A stretch of DNA of 64,000 nt from positions 248,001-312,000 of the forward strand of contig NZ_VOLC01000002.1 of assembly GCF_009797935.1 (NCBI RefSeq), in the 5' to 3' direction. Position numbers and translations under genes: made by a program. The notes under the pieces are model-generated. The model saw only the letters and a program-made list of their open reading frames with translations. It was not told the DNA's origin and made no database searches. Shown piece by piece: positions 1-9,884 of this stretch. This DNA is from Lunatibacter salilacus. Its GTDB lineage: Bacteria; Bacteroidota; Bacteroidia; Cytophagales; Cyclobacteriaceae. Within the stretch, counting starts at the first letter, position 1, and every line of letters starts with the position of its first letter.

Positions 1-645
1 ATCGCAGTTGTCCGATACTGGTGCCGAAAATTCCACAGGTGCCGAACAGGTTCCAGCGGCGGTTGTTGCCGTGATCGGGGCTGTCGTACCGATAACAGGA
101 GCTTCGGTATCCAAAACGGTTACCGTAAAGGTCTGCTGGATCGCATCATTGCCCGCCGCGTCGGTGGCGTTTACTGTCACCACGGTTTCGCCTACGGGGA
201 ATATATACGGGGACGTGATCGGTGTGACAACTCCGCCCGACAGGATGCTGAATACCGGGGTTACCGAAACATCACAGTTGTCAGATACCGGAGCCGAAAA
301 TTCCACAGGTGCCGAACAGGTTCCGGCGGCAGTTGTTGCCATGATCGGGGCTGTCGTACCGATAACGGGAGCTTCGGTATCCAAAACGGTTACCGTAAAG
401 GTCTGCTGGATCGCATCATTGCCCGCCGCGTCGGTGGCGTTTACTGTCACCACGGTTTCGCCTACGGGGAATATATACGGGGACGTGATCGGTGTGACAA
501 CTCCGCCCGTAAGTATACTGAACACGGGGGTTACAGAAACATCGCAGTTGTCCGATACTGGTGCCGAAAATTCCACAGGTGCCGAACAGGTTCCAGCGGC
601 GGTTGTTGCCGTGATCGGGGCTGTCGTACCGATAACGGGAGCTTC
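1..645 (-). repeat. Tandem 270-bp HYR-domain repeat
   Basis: A unit of 270 bp (90 codons) begins at 1, 271 and 541. The opening 60 bases at 1 and 541 are identical, and the copy at 271 differs by a few substitutions. The third unit diverges after about 645, where an older HYR domain begins. Each unit encodes one HYR domain with the core [20 protein letters not shown]. Such close identity indicates recent duplication inside the gene, and copy number probably varies between strains. Confidence 0.9.
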
Positions 646-3006
646 GCTGTCTTCAACAACAACTGTAAAAGTACCTGAAGAAGCATTGCCACAGGCATCT
701 GTAGCCGTGACGGTTACTATGGTACTACCCACATTGAATATGCCGCCGGAGCTGACCGGACCCTCTGTCGTACTATAGGTCAGGCTTACAGCTCCTCCGC
801 AATTATCTGTTGCAGTGATGGCAGGAAAATTTACCGCTACCCCACAGGCAATTGCATCATTTGGATCAGTAGGCACGATAAGGGCTTCAACTGGAACACC
901 TGCTAGCACAGGCGGGGTAGCATCTATTACTGTGTAGGTGAAATCCGCTGTTGAAGTATTGCCGGCGGCATCAGTAGCTGAATAGGTGCGGGTGATCTGG
1001 TATTCATTGGCACAGCTACCAGGTGTGGTAACATCCACAAAAACAACTTCTACGGGGATCGTATAACCAGTCCCGTCAAAATCCATGGCGGTTACTGTAG
1101 GAAACACAGGCACTGCCTCACAGGATACTATTACATCTTCTCCGGGATCCGAAAGAAGGGGTGCATACATATCATTGATTTCTACAATGCTATTGTAGGA
1201 AGCAGTGCAGCCATTGGCATCTGTGACAGTGACTGTATAAGTTCCTGCGGCAAGCCCTGAAATATCTTCGGTAGTAGCACCGTTACTCCATGCATAGGTA
1301 TAAGGAGCCTTACCGCCACTCACCGTTAAATCAATACTCCCATTGGTGCAGCTAGCACAGGCTATCGGTTGAACCGTCGCCGTAAGGCTTAAGCCTTCAG
1401 GTATAATGACTTCTGTGCTGAAGCTTTCCACACAGCTTCCTTGGGTGATGGTGAGTATGGCGGTATAGGTACCTGGTGCTCTGTAAATATTGGTTACATC
1501 CCCTTTCGTGTTACTGGCTTGGCCATCTCCGAAACTCCATAGATAAGTTGCATCCTCTGCAATCTGGGTGGAGGCATCAGTAAACTGAACTGGTTCAGAT
1601 AAACCTATTGGATCATTCCTAAAGCAAAGATTGCCGACAGTAAAAGAAGGGGAAAGATCGGGGCAGGAAGGGTCATCATGTAGTTTAACTACCCAGTAGT
1701 CGTTGCCACCTTTACTGTTTTCACTTTTATCTCCTGAAATATTGGAGTTAGAATAGCCTGACATCAAATAGCCGCCATCAGGAGTAAGATTTACACTGCG
1801 GGGTAACTCCATATTACTCCCCCCAATGGTTTTATCCCAGACTTTATTTCCACTTCCGTCTATTTTTACTAGCCAGTAGTCCCATCCTCCTTTACTGTTC
1901 TGACTTTTATCGCCTGAAATATTGGAGTCAGAACGGCCTCCCAACAAATACCCACCATCAAGGGTGGGAGTGGTGCCGTACTGTTCGTCAAATCCTGTCC
2001 CTCCAATGGTTTTATCCCAGACCTTGTTGCCATTGCCATCTATTTTCACAACCCAATAGTCGGTGCCTCCTTTACTGCTCTCACTTTTATCGCCTGAAAT
2101 AGGAGAGTCAGAAAGACCTGCCAGCAAATAACCTCCATCAGGGGTGTGTGTGGTACTGCGATGACGGTTATATCCGCTTCCCCCAAACGATCTGTCCCAT
2201 ACTTTATTGCCGCTGGCGTTTATTTTGATTACCCAATAGTCGAATAAACCTTTACTGTTGCTTTTATCACCAGATACACCTGATCCGGAATCACCTGTCA
2301 ATAAATAGCCTCCATCGGGAGTGGTTATGACAACGCGAATATAGTCTTGGCCACTTCCACCGAAGGTTTTATCCCAGATTTTATTGCCGTTGCCATCTAT
2401 TTTGACTGCCCAATAGTCCCAAGTACCTCTACCGTTCTCACTTTTATCCCATGAAATGTTGGAGTCAGAATAGCCTCCTAATAAATAACCTCCATCTGGG
2501 GAAGGGGTAGTACTCAGAAGATGGTCAGAACCACTCCCCCCTAAGGTTCTGTCCCAGACTTTGTTGCCATTACCATCTATTTTGACTACCCAATAGTCCC
2601 AGCCACCTTTTCGATTTTCACTTTTGTCGCCTGAAATATTGGAGTCAGAATAGCCTCCAAGCAAATAGCCCCCACCAAGACTGGGACTGATACTAAGAAG
2701 TTCGTCAGATCCTGACCCCCCAAATGTTTTATCCCAGACTTTATTGCCATCACCATCAGTTTTTACTATCCAGTAATCCCATCCTCCTTTACTATTTTGG
2801 CTTTTGTCGAAGTAAGAATTTGAATTTGAACGGCCTCCCAATAAAAAACCTCCCTCAGGTGTTGGGATGGTAATAGAAAGCTCGTCATTACCGGTTCCCC
2901 CTAGGGTTCTATCCCATTGAACGGTGGGTTGTGCCTGGGACGGTATAGAGAAGAAGTACAAAATCCAACTTATTAGCAGGGTTAAGATATATATATGTTT
3001 TTTCAT
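1..3006 (-). CDS. Large secreted HYR-repeat protein (3' end outside window)
   Basis: The minus frame opens with ATG at 3006 and stays open to the left edge, so at least 1000 residues are visible and the C-terminus is missing. It starts with a signal peptide ending near SIPSQAQ. Next come seven repeats of about 60 residues, each with a [18 protein letters not shown]-like core; these resemble beta-propeller repeats of Bacteroidota surface proteins. A PKD-like segment (WSFGDG, about 1400-1670), a SprB-like CxN(G)xI segment and successive HYR domains follow. HYR and PKD domains in this phylum usually belong to cell-surface or secreted proteins with a type IX C-terminal signal, which would lie beyond the window. 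A role in adhesion or substrate contact is inference. A small secreted ORF ends 13 bp upstream. Confidence 0.85.
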   Translation of the reverse strand, partial: MKKHIYILTLLISWILYFFSIPSQAQPTVQWDRTLGGTGNDELSITIPTPEGGFLLGGRSNSNSYFDKSQNSKGGWDYWIVKTDGDGNKVWDKTFGGSGSDELLSISPSLGGGYLLGGYSDSNISGDKSENRKGGWDYWVVKIDGNGNKVWDRTLGGSGSDHLLSTTPSPDGGYLLGGYSDSNISWDKSENGRGTWDYWAVKIDGNGNKIWDKTFGGSGQDYIRVVITTPDGGYLLTGDSGSGVSGDKSNSKGLFDYWVIKINASGNKVWDRSFGGSGYNRHRSTTHTPDGGYLLAGLSDSPISGDKSESSKGGTDYWVVKIDGNGNKVWDKTIGGTGFDEQYGTTPTLDGGYLLGGRSDSNISGDKSQNSKGGWDYWLVKIDGSGNKVWDKTIGGSNMELPRSVNLTPDGGYLMSGYSNSNISGDKSENSKGGNDYWVVKLHDDPSCPDLSPSFTVGNLCFRNDPIGLSEPVQFTDASTQIAEDATYLWSFGDGQASNTKGDVTNIYRAPGTYTAILTITQGSCVESFSTEVIIPEGLSLTATVQPIACASCTNGSIDLTVSGGKAPYTYAWSNGATTEDISGLAAGTYTVTVTDANGCTASYNSIVEINDMYAPLLSDPGEDVIVSCEAVPVFPTVTAMDFDGTGYTIPVEVVFVDVTTPGSCANEYQITRTYSATDAAGNTSTADFTYTVIDATPPVLAGVPVEALIVPTDPNDAIACGVAVNFPAITATDNCGGAVSLTYSTTEGPVSSGGIFNVGSTIVTVTATDACGNASSGTFTVVVEDSEAPVIGTTAPITATTAAGTCSAPVEFSAPVSDNCDVSVTPVFSILTGGVVTPITSPYIFPVGETVVTVNATDAAGNDAIQQTFTVTVLDTEAPVIGTTAPIMATTAAGTCSAPVEFSAPVSDNCDVSVTPVFSILSGGVVTPITSPYIFPVGETVVTVNATDAAGNDAIQQTFTVTVLDTEAPVIGTTAPITATTAAGTCSAPVEFSAPVSDNCD
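1690..2910 (-). repeat. Seven 60-residue propeller-like repeats
   Basis: Within the large secreted gene, the codons for DYW(V/I)VK recur near 1691, 1871, 2051, 2231, 2409, 2589 and 2769, a spacing of 177-180 bp. Each unit reads approximately [19 protein letters not shown], then KGGxDYW and a [12 protein letters not shown] segment. Seven blades would fit one closed beta-propeller, which is inference from repeat number and length. Confidence 0.8.
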
Positions 3007-3018
3007 AACATTATATTA

Positions 3019-3213
3019 TTACAGTGGGTGAAAAGATAAATCGGTATCTCCGATTGTAATGAAGACTTCACTTGCCCCGAATAAAGGAATCATGTTAATG
3101 CCATTCTGCTGGTAAGTATTTGTCCACGCTGGCACAGCTTCCTGTGGCTTAGCTATCAAGGAAAAAATCCCAAAAAGCAGCACAAATCGGAAAGTTTTAA
3201 TAAATTTTTTCAT
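3019..3213 (-). CDS. Small secreted protein of unknown function
   Basis: This 64-residue ORF starts MKKFIKTFRFVLLFGIF, a good signal peptide with a basic head and a hydrophobic core. A short mature part of about 35 residues follows. It ends 13 bp before the large HYR-repeat gene on the same strand, so co-transcription is likely. No family was recognised. It could be a genuine small exported protein, a leader ORF for the giant gene, or the remaining N-terminus of a deleted secreted protein. Confidence 0.5.
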   Translation of the reverse strand: MKKFIKTFRFVLLFGIFSLIAKPQEAVPAWTNTYQQNGINMIPLFGASEVFITIGDTDLSFHPL

Positions 3214-4105
3214 GTTGAAGGGTTTAAGACTTTATCAAATAGGTATAAATACACCAATACCTGCACTCTTTACAAGGCGGTGAAAGCCGTTGCAGGAAAG
3301 GATAGAATGGTAAAAAACTGCTTTTTATCCTTTGAAAGCATCAATACTATTAAGCCATTTAAGGGCTTTCCACATGCAACCATTCAAGACGGCCATGTAA
3401 CAAATAAGCTGGTTTAGAATTTGCCGAAAATTCCATTGCTTCTGCTGTTTAACTTGGAAATTTAAACTTTACGATCTCCTGATTCGGGCGTCAACGTTAT
3501 CCGTCCCCCCGCTCCATATTGCTAATTATTACCTTTCCAAGTAACCCCATATTTCCCTCCAGTATTGGTAGAGGTACTGGAAGTATGGGTTCAATCGGAA
3601 AAACTAAAAAGTTGGGGGCAAAAGAACTGTAGGGTGCTTTTGTCCGAAGAAATTTGACCCTAAATTATTTGAATATGTGTGTCCAATGAATGATTTGGGT
3701 CACCTGTCGAACTGATTTTTTTCAACTTTTTTGAACTTCCGGATGAACTTTTAAATCCTCAAGGCTTCAGCTAATATAAAATCCCCATATACCTTTTATT
3801 CAAATAATTTGGCTAATCATGGCTTCCCAAAAACTAAAAAACAAACCAAATTGTATTGAAGTAGAGATATCAAATAATGGCGATGTGTCGTAAAAATAAA
3901 AGGTGCTTGGCCCTCGAAGAAAGACAGCTAGTTTAAAATACATTATTGGGGTATGCCGTTTAGAAGATGTCAAAAAAACAAAATCCCTAACTAATCCCGG
4001 TTTAAAAAATCAACTGCCTCTCCCATTAGACCTTAAGCAATGCATTAAGAAAATGTTGAAAGAATATTATGCTCAATAAAACTAATCAGGATACCTACAC
4101 TACTA
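3214..4105. other. Gene-poor spacer of about 0.9 kb
   Basis: No convincing intact gene was found. Two short open stretches on the plus strand have no ATG start: about 3228-3418, containing LYKAVKAVAGKDRMVKN, and about 3897-4078, containing LEDVKKTKSL. They read like gene debris but match no family I know. The rest is AT-rich with stops in all frames. Confidence 0.5.
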
Positions 4106-5929
4106 CTAATTTCCACCCATAAAGTGAGCATATGCTTGTCTGATAAACTCTCCCCTAGTCTGTGTATTTTCCAATGCTACTTCCACAATGCCCAATGTAT
4201 TTGCAAGCGAAATCCACCTTTCTCTGATTGCAGGTGCCAGCTCTATTTCGGAATTTAAAGCATGGCCGGGGGCTGCTTCAAAATATTGTCCATGAATATT
4301 TTTTCCTCTGGCACCAGATTCAGGCTTTAATTCCAACCCATGTAGTCCACCCTGCGTACCCCACCACTGTACGGCTAGAAAATCGGGATCGCCCGGCAGA
4401 ACATCACTAACATAAATCGTAGTTGATCCATCTTTGTGAAGCATATCCTGAAGTAATGAAATGTTAACTTCTTGAACAGAAACATTATTTTTAACTGCCA
4501 ATCCGGCCGCATGGCCCGCCGCTTGCCCCAATGCCATCCAGATAGGTTCAAGACGCAGGGCACTGAAACCCACATGAGAGGAGGAAACGGCCACCGGCAC
4601 CAGCAGATTGTTGACGTCCTGAGGCAATAATACCCTATAAGGAATCTGATAGGGCGGCACCGGATTATAAAATTCCCCATCGTGTTTCCCACCGATTAGA
4701 GGACCTATATGCCGGGTACCATGGCAATTGTTCCCGTAATCGCCCATCGCTATGGCATCCGCATGGTATAAAGCCCTTGCATCATTCTCTGAGTAGTAGT
4801 CGCTGTCTTTTTGGGTGTAAATGTATTGTCCTTGCATTCTACGGGCTTCACGCACATACAATTCTGGGGGTAAGTTTCCGTAGTCTTCAAATTCATCCAA
4901 ACACCAGCCCCATTCCAAAGCTTCCTTTTGGAAATTCTCAGGGACAGTTTCGTCGTTTTGCAAAAAATACAATAATCCCACATTGTATCGGAGGTGGTCT
5001 TGGAAAATATCCAATCGTTGATTCTGGTCGCCTTCCGGCCACCCCAGGTTATGGCCCGGCATAGACAGCCTTACCAGCCCATTGGATACATCATTGATGT
5101 CGTATTTATCGTTGGGTAGGGGGGGTAGATGGGCTTTGAAAAGGCACTTTGAGGGATAACCAAAAACATGTTGAATATCTCCGGATTCAAGAATGGGGAT
5201 CAAATCCAAAAAGTCTTTTCGATTGTATCCCTCCGGCATTACAACTGTAGCCCTGTTATCAGCTTCCTTTGTGGCACAAAACCTAAAATTATATCCCTGT
5301 AGTTCGTCATCACCTTCCTCAGGGGCAAGTGATTCGCCAAATTTATACTTTCCCTCTCTGCCCACTTCATAGGGCACGCCCGCCATCGCCATCAAGTCTC
5401 CCTCATAGGTACCATCGATAAACACTGCCGCTTCAACGTTGATATCACCTTTCTTGGTTAAAAATGTAGCTGACTTGATGGTGTTTCCGTTGCGGTCTAA
5501 ACCGTTTAACTGTGCCTCTTTGATAATGGTCAAGTTGGAATAAGCCTCCATCATCTCTTTCAGAATAAGCTCGTTGACCTTTGGTTCGGCAAAAGTACCT
5601 TCAAAGCTTGCGGCCAATTGAGGAGAATCCACCCCGTAGGTATTCTCATAATAGGCTTTCACCCTTTTGGAAACTTCCAGAAATGTCCCGGAGAGGGATT
5701 CATAAGAATGAAAATCCGAATGGGAAAGGCCGCTTGTAAACAACCCTCCCAGGTGGTCCCCAGATGCAATCAGCAAAACATTTTCACCTGATTGTGATGC
5801 AGCCAACGCCGCCGCAATTCCTCCGGGTGTTGCGCCGTAAATACAAATTTTAATGGACTCATATTTAGAGATAGTAGCCTGGGTAGTACAGGCCACGGCA
5901 AAGAGCAATATTAAACAAATGTATTTCAA
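4106..5929 (-). CDS. Secreted FAD-dependent oxidoreductase (FAD_oxidored family)
   Basis: This 607-residue protein has an N-terminal export signal with a possible lipobox (AVAC, C14). A Rossmann dinucleotide-binding motif follows (IYGATPGGIAAALAA, residues 30-44), then GDHLGGLFTSGLS at about 57-69. Further in are the conserved segments VFIDGTYEGDLMAMAGVPYE, VREARRMQG and DYGNNCHGTRH. The family is flavin-dependent and occurs widely in Bacteroidota and Planctomycetes carbohydrate loci; the natural substrate is generally unknown. Export and location beside sulfatases suggest oxidation of a sugar or sugar derivative in the periplasm or at the surface, which is inference. It looks full length. 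It is separated from the sulfatase group by a small membrane protein and an inverted repeat. Confidence 0.85.
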   Translation of the reverse strand: MKYICLILLFAVACTTQATISKYESIKICIYGATPGGIAAALAASQSGENVLLIASGDHLGGLFTSGLSHSDFHSYESLSGTFLEVSKRVKAYYENTYGVDSPQLAASFEGTFAEPKVNELILKEMMEAYSNLTIIKEAQLNGLDRNGNTIKSATFLTKKGDINVEAAVFIDGTYEGDLMAMAGVPYEVGREGKYKFGESLAPEEGDDELQGYNFRFCATKEADNRATVVMPEGYNRKDFLDLIPILESGDIQHVFGYPSKCLFKAHLPPLPNDKYDINDVSNGLVRLSMPGHNLGWPEGDQNQRLDIFQDHLRYNVGLLYFLQNDETVPENFQKEALEWGWCLDEFEDYGNLPPELYVREARRMQGQYIYTQKDSDYYSENDARALYHADAIAMGDYGNNCHGTRHIGPLIGGKHDGEFYNPVPPYQIPYRVLLPQDVNNLLVPVAVSSSHVGFSALRLEPIWMALGQAAGHAAGLAVKNNVSVQEVNISLLQDMLHKDGSTTIYVSDVLPGDPDFLAVQWWGTQGGLHGLELKPESGARGKNIHGQYFEAAPGHALNSEIELAPAIRERWISLANTLGIVEVALENTQTRGEFIRQAYAHFMGGN

Positions 5930-6020
5930 GGTGGGTATCGGTTGGTAAAGGATAAACAGTTCAATTATAGAAAAATAAGTTACCTAATTTTCACCGAAAA
6001 ACAAGCCAACTAATGAGTAA

Positions 6021-6134
6021 TTTAACCGCAAAGGGCGCAAAGGTTTTCGCAAATGGCGCTGAGTTTGTTTATTTTTCCATCTCTATCTTTTTCTTTGCAT
6101 CCTCTTCGGATTCTTCGCGTACTTTGCGGTTAAA
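6021..6134. repeat. Dispersed intergenic inverted repeat, copy 1
   Basis: The arms TTTAACCGCAAAG (6021-6033) and CTTTGCGGTTAAA (6122-6134) are perfect 13-base complements, separated by a spacer of about 90 bases. Related sequence occurs at 18554-18640 and 54063-54096, in each case between genes. The right arm overlaps the end of the small membrane-protein ORF on the minus strand. It behaves like a REP/MITE-type element; no coding content is credible. Confidence 0.75.
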
Positions 6135-6363
6135 TAGGTTCCTGAGGATTGTGCTTTTTTCTTGGCTTGTAAAGCAATTTGAACACCACGGCAATCACAA
6201 TAAAAGAAATAACAATATAAAAAACTATCCTATAAGGAGACGGATTCAGGGGGTATTCTTCCACTGACTCCTCAACAACCTGCGCCAACACAGAATGAGA
6301 CTGCACCATCAAGAAAAACAGGGACGTCAATGTATATTTACAAATGCCAGGTAGTATGTTCAT
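6130..6363 (-). CDS. Small membrane protein, unknown function
   Basis: This is a 77-residue protein. Residues 1-27 form a signal peptide (SLFFLMVQSHSVLAQ), an acidic linker VVEESVEEY follows, then one transmembrane helix (YRIVFYIVISFIVIAVVF) and a short basic tail KPRKKH. The design, a signal plus one helix, fits a small single-pass envelope protein. No family was recognised. The gene ends inside the dispersed inverted repeat, so its last codons could have been altered by insertion of that element. Confidence 0.55.
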   Translation of the reverse strand: MNILPGICKYTLTSLFFLMVQSHSVLAQVVEESVEEYPLNPSPYRIVFYIVISFIVIAVVFKLLYKPRKKHNPQEPI

Positions 6364-6587
6364 GATTTTATCTGTTTGTTCCTAAACAGTAATACAAAAA
6401 TCTTTCCAAATTAAACTGAGGTGTAGATTTAATTCGGATTTAAAACATATTTCAAAAGAAAAAATTTCATTCTTTACGTATTTGGATTCTGGAGAATGAT
6501 CCACAGTTCAATCTCCACAATTAAGGTCAGAATTTTGTCATTTATTTTGATTAAAGAAACAGTTTATGCCAGCTTCCCATTAACCAT

Positions 6588-8021
6588 TTATTTAAAGGCT
6601 GAATTATTGACTGGGATTTTTGCATTGGTAGCCGATAGCAAACTATCCAAAAGGTGTTTTAATTCGGAAACTTTTTCCGGAAATTTCTCAGCCAAGTCCC
6701 TTCTTTCCCCCAGATCATTGAGGAGGTTATAGAGTGCTGATTTATCCTCCTCATAAAAATAAATCAACTTCCAATCTCCTTTTCTTACCGCAGAACCTGG
6801 TTTCCATGCACTCCCATGGTAATGGGGATAGTGCCAAAACAACAAATCCCTATCCACCGGGCCTTCTTGACGTAAGATGGGCAACAGGTTTTCACCGTCT
6901 TCCACATCATGTTCGATCTTAGCCAAGGACAATAGGGTGGTGAAAAAATCCATACTGACCACGGGAACGTCCTCCCTCCTGCCGGGAGTGGTCACTTCAG
7001 GACCTGAAATGATCAATGGAACACGTATACCCCCTTCATAACACCAGCCCTTTCCTGCCCGAAGCGGACCGTTGGCGGTAGGTGCGTTTTCTCTTAAAAG
7101 CGTGGAAAGCCCACCATTGTCACTGGTAAACACTACCCAAGTGTTTTTATCAAGCCCTTCTTTTTTCAATGTTTCAAGGATCCTTCCCACATTTTCGTCC
7201 ATGGCCGCTACCATTGAAGCGTATGCGGCATTTTCCTGTAGCAGCTTGGTATACCCCTCCCCTTCAGGTTCATGGGGCACACCTTCAAGTCCTAAGGAAG
7301 CACGTTTCGCCTCAAATTTTTCAATATGGTCTTTCGCTGCCTGTATAGGAGTGTGGACAGTGTAGTAGGCAAGGTACAAAAAGAATGGATTGTCCCGGTT
7401 GTCCCGAATAAATTGAAGGCTCTCCGCTGTCAATCTGTCGGTAAGGTATTCCCCCTCCGGCCCATCTTCCAGCCTAGGGTTTCCGTATGGCGAAAAATAT
7501 CCGTTGGAAACACCGGAAACAATCCGGGGCTGGCCTGCTTCCCAGCCACCGATATTGACATCAAAACCTTGGTGTTCCGGCCAGTAGGCCTCATCATGTC
7601 CCAAGTGCCATTTGCCTACAAAACCTGTTCGGTATCCATTTTCCTTCAACTTTTCCGCCAGGGTAGTTTCAGAAAGGGAAAGCTCATCCCGGTCCTGGGG
7701 GCCCAGCAAAGGTCGGTCCTTAGGGTCGTCGCCCGGGAGCCAGTCGGTAATGCCCACCCTGTTGGGGTGCTTCCCGGTGATAATCGCCGCACGCGTTGGA
7801 CTGCATACCGGATGGGCGGCATAGGCCTGTGTGAATAGCACGCCTTCCCGTGCAAGCTGGTTTATATGGGGTGTTTCATAGAAACTTTCCGGAAAATTTG
7901 CCTGCACGTCCGCCCAACCCAAGTCATCTATTAGGATAAAAATGATATTGGGAGGACTCTCCTTGTCTTCTGAGCAGCTTAGAACAAAAGGGATCAGCAA
8001 AACCAAATAATGTAACTTCAT
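6588..8021 (-). CDS. Sulfatase lipoprotein (cysteine type)
   Basis: This 477-residue S1-family (formylglycine-dependent) sulfatase has a lipobox VLSC (C16). Metal-binding residues lie in ILIDDLGW (D32, D33). The maturation motif is CSPTR, with the catalytic C73 converted to formylglycine by a maturase not encoded here. Further conserved elements are GKWHLG, TSDNGG and the substrate-proximal GGIRVPL. Length is normal. The ITDWLPGDD and VNIGGWEAGQP segments are shared in style with the next sulfatase upstream, so the two are probably related subfamilies. It is the second gene of a pair with a 12-bp gap. It should act in the periplasm or on the outer membrane, removing sulfate esters from imported or surface oligosaccharides; exact linkage is unknown. 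Confidence 0.93.
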   Translation of the reverse strand: MKLHYLVLLIPFVLSCSEDKESPPNIIFILIDDLGWADVQANFPESFYETPHINQLAREGVLFTQAYAAHPVCSPTRAAIITGKHPNRVGITDWLPGDDPKDRPLLGPQDRDELSLSETTLAEKLKENGYRTGFVGKWHLGHDEAYWPEHQGFDVNIGGWEAGQPRIVSGVSNGYFSPYGNPRLEDGPEGEYLTDRLTAESLQFIRDNRDNPFFLYLAYYTVHTPIQAAKDHIEKFEAKRASLGLEGVPHEPEGEGYTKLLQENAAYASMVAAMDENVGRILETLKKEGLDKNTWVVFTSDNGGLSTLLRENAPTANGPLRAGKGWCYEGGIRVPLIISGPEVTTPGRREDVPVVSMDFFTTLLSLAKIEHDVEDGENLLPILRQEGPVDRDLLFWHYPHYHGSAWKPGSAVRKGDWKLIYFYEEDKSALYNLLNDLGERRDLAEKFPEKVSELKHLLDSLLSATNAKIPVNNSAFK

Positions 8022-8033
8022 TTAAATTGAATT

Positions 8034-9620
8034 TTATGGGGTTTCTACATCACTTCCCCACCAGTCATTACCGGGATCAAAATCCTTGGAAAGGAAATCC
8101 ATCCGCTGTTTTTCCAGGGCTGGCCAGCGGACATTCACCACTCTTTCCAAGTATTGTTTTTCCTTCGCTTCATCATACATAGGGTCTTTTTCCGGAAACA
8201 AGGCTCCCACCTCATTCAGGTAGCCAAATAGTTGATCACTGAGTTGTGTTACTAAAGCCGTGTTATCTCCAGCCACATCGGTAGTTTCTTCCAAGTCCCT
8301 TTCCAGGTTGTACAATTCTTCGCGGCCGTCTTTATAATAATGAATCAGTTTCCATTCCCCCAGCCGAATGATGGAGGAAGGCTCCCCTCCCTGATTGCCA
8401 TAATGGGGATAATGCCAGAAAAGTGGCCTTTCCTCGATGGTACCGCCGCGGAGCAGCGGTACGAGACTGACGCCATCTTGGTGTTCTTCGGGTTTCAAAT
8501 CGGCACCCACCAGCTCAAGCAGTGTGGGGTAAAAATCCGTTCCCGTTACGGGCACATCAGATGTTTTTCCGGCGTTGTCCAACCAAGGCGTTTTAATAAA
8601 ATAGGGCTCCAGAATTCCCCCTTCAAATTGATACCCCTTACCCCCACGCAAGGGAAGATTGGAAGTAGCAAAGGCATCTCCGGCAGAAACCCCGCCATTG
8701 TCTGAAGTAAATATTACAATGGTGTTTTTATCCAATCCAAGTTCCTCAAGGGTTTTCATGACCACTCCTACCGCATCATCCATAGTTTCCACCAAACCAC
8801 CATAAACAGGATTGTCCTGTACCTGCCTTATGGGAAGGAAATGTCCCATTTCGAAACCACTTTCAGCAATACCCATTTCCTCAGCTTTGTCCCTGTATTT
8901 TGCCCATTTTTCCTTAGTGGTTTGGATAGGACCATGAACGGCGTAAAAAGAAAGAAAGGCAAAAAACGGTTCGTCTTTATGGTCTTTGATAAAAGCTGCA
9001 GTTTCATTGGCCAACCGCATCGTCAGGCTTTCCCCGTCAGGGCCACTTTCGAGATAGGGGTTTTCCCATGGCGCATAGTATCCGCCCATCGGACTGCCCT
9101 TGTCCCAGCCACCTTTGTTGATGTCAAAGCCATGGTCTTCGGGCAGTGAGCCTTCTCCTCCCAAATGCCATTTTCCGGCGAAAAAGGTCTTATATCCAGC
9201 AGCTTTCATGGCCTCAGGTAAAATTGTATAATCCAAGTCCAAGTGGTCCTTGTTCGGCGGAGGCAATAGTTTATTGAATCTTCCGGCCTCCCGCCAGGCT
9301 TCCCCGGTTTTGGCTCCTATCCAATCAGTGATTCCGTGCCGCGCCGGGAACTTCCCCGACATCAAACTGGCCCTTGAGGGGCTGCAAACCTGGCAGGTGG
9401 CATAGCCATTGGTAAAGATCATGCCTTCACCCGCTATTCGGTCGATATGGGGCGTTTCGTAATAGGCACTGCCCATGCAACTCAGGTCATGGTATCCGAG
9501 GTCATCGGCGAGGATAAAGAGGATATTGGGCTTTTTTTGTTGTTCCTTATCCTCCTGCTCCTGCTGACAGGAAGCCATCAGAAAGGCAGAGAACAGGATT
9601 AACGTGGTTTTTATGGTCAT
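8034..9620 (-). CDS. Sulfatase lipoprotein (cysteine type)
   Basis: This S1 sulfatase is about 528 residues long. The ATG at 9620 is preferred over the GTG at 9632 because MTIKTTLILFSAFLMASC then forms a compact lipoprotein signal. Numbered from the GTG, the lipid Cys is C22, the metal motif is ILADDLGY (D43, D44) and the formylglycine site is C83 in CSPSR. GKWHLGG, TSDNGG and GGILEP follow. The tail includes the usual ELYNLERDLEETTDVA segment. It lies 12 bp upstream of the preceding sulfatase gene on the same strand, so the two probably form one transcript and desulfate the same glycan at different positions (inference). Confidence 0.93.
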   Translation of the reverse strand: MTIKTTLILFSAFLMASCQQEQEDKEQQKKPNILFILADDLGYHDLSCMGSAYYETPHIDRIAGEGMIFTNGYATCQVCSPSRASLMSGKFPARHGITDWIGAKTGEAWREAGRFNKLLPPPNKDHLDLDYTILPEAMKAAGYKTFFAGKWHLGGEGSLPEDHGFDINKGGWDKGSPMGGYYAPWENPYLESGPDGESLTMRLANETAAFIKDHKDEPFFAFLSFYAVHGPIQTTKEKWAKYRDKAEEMGIAESGFEMGHFLPIRQVQDNPVYGGLVETMDDAVGVVMKTLEELGLDKNTIVIFTSDNGGVSAGDAFATSNLPLRGGKGYQFEGGILEPYFIKTPWLDNAGKTSDVPVTGTDFYPTLLELVGADLKPEEHQDGVSLVPLLRGGTIEERPLFWHYPHYGNQGGEPSSIIRLGEWKLIHYYKDGREELYNLERDLEETTDVAGDNTALVTQLSDQLFGYLNEVGALFPEKDPMYDEAKEKQYLERVVNVRWPALEKQRMDFLSKDFDPGNDWWGSDVETP

Positions 9621-9884
9621 TGGTTGTTTCACTTTTGATAAATAATTCCGTCAGGACAGAGTTCTTTGGTACAAATAAAAACTGAATCAGGCAATTAATA
9701 AAATTTTTGGATAGCTAAAAATTAAATTAAAGATTTTATAAATCTGATACAAGCTTTTCAGGTACGAGTCAATGAGTTCTTTAGTAGTATCAGATTACCA
9801 ATACATATAATGAATGACGCAATCGTTAATCAGGTGGGGTCCTCAACTAATTACAATATTACTGTTGTTCATTTTGCGTATAAT

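Noticed and set aside
8-778. Plus-strand 256-residue open frame with repeats
   Set aside because: It is the complement of the HYR repeats. The minus strand encodes well-formed HYR domains continuous with a signal-bearing N-terminus.
6013-6267. 84-residue plus-strand ORF
   Set aside because: It lies in the dispersed inverted repeat and over the small membrane-protein gene, and has no protein-like pattern.
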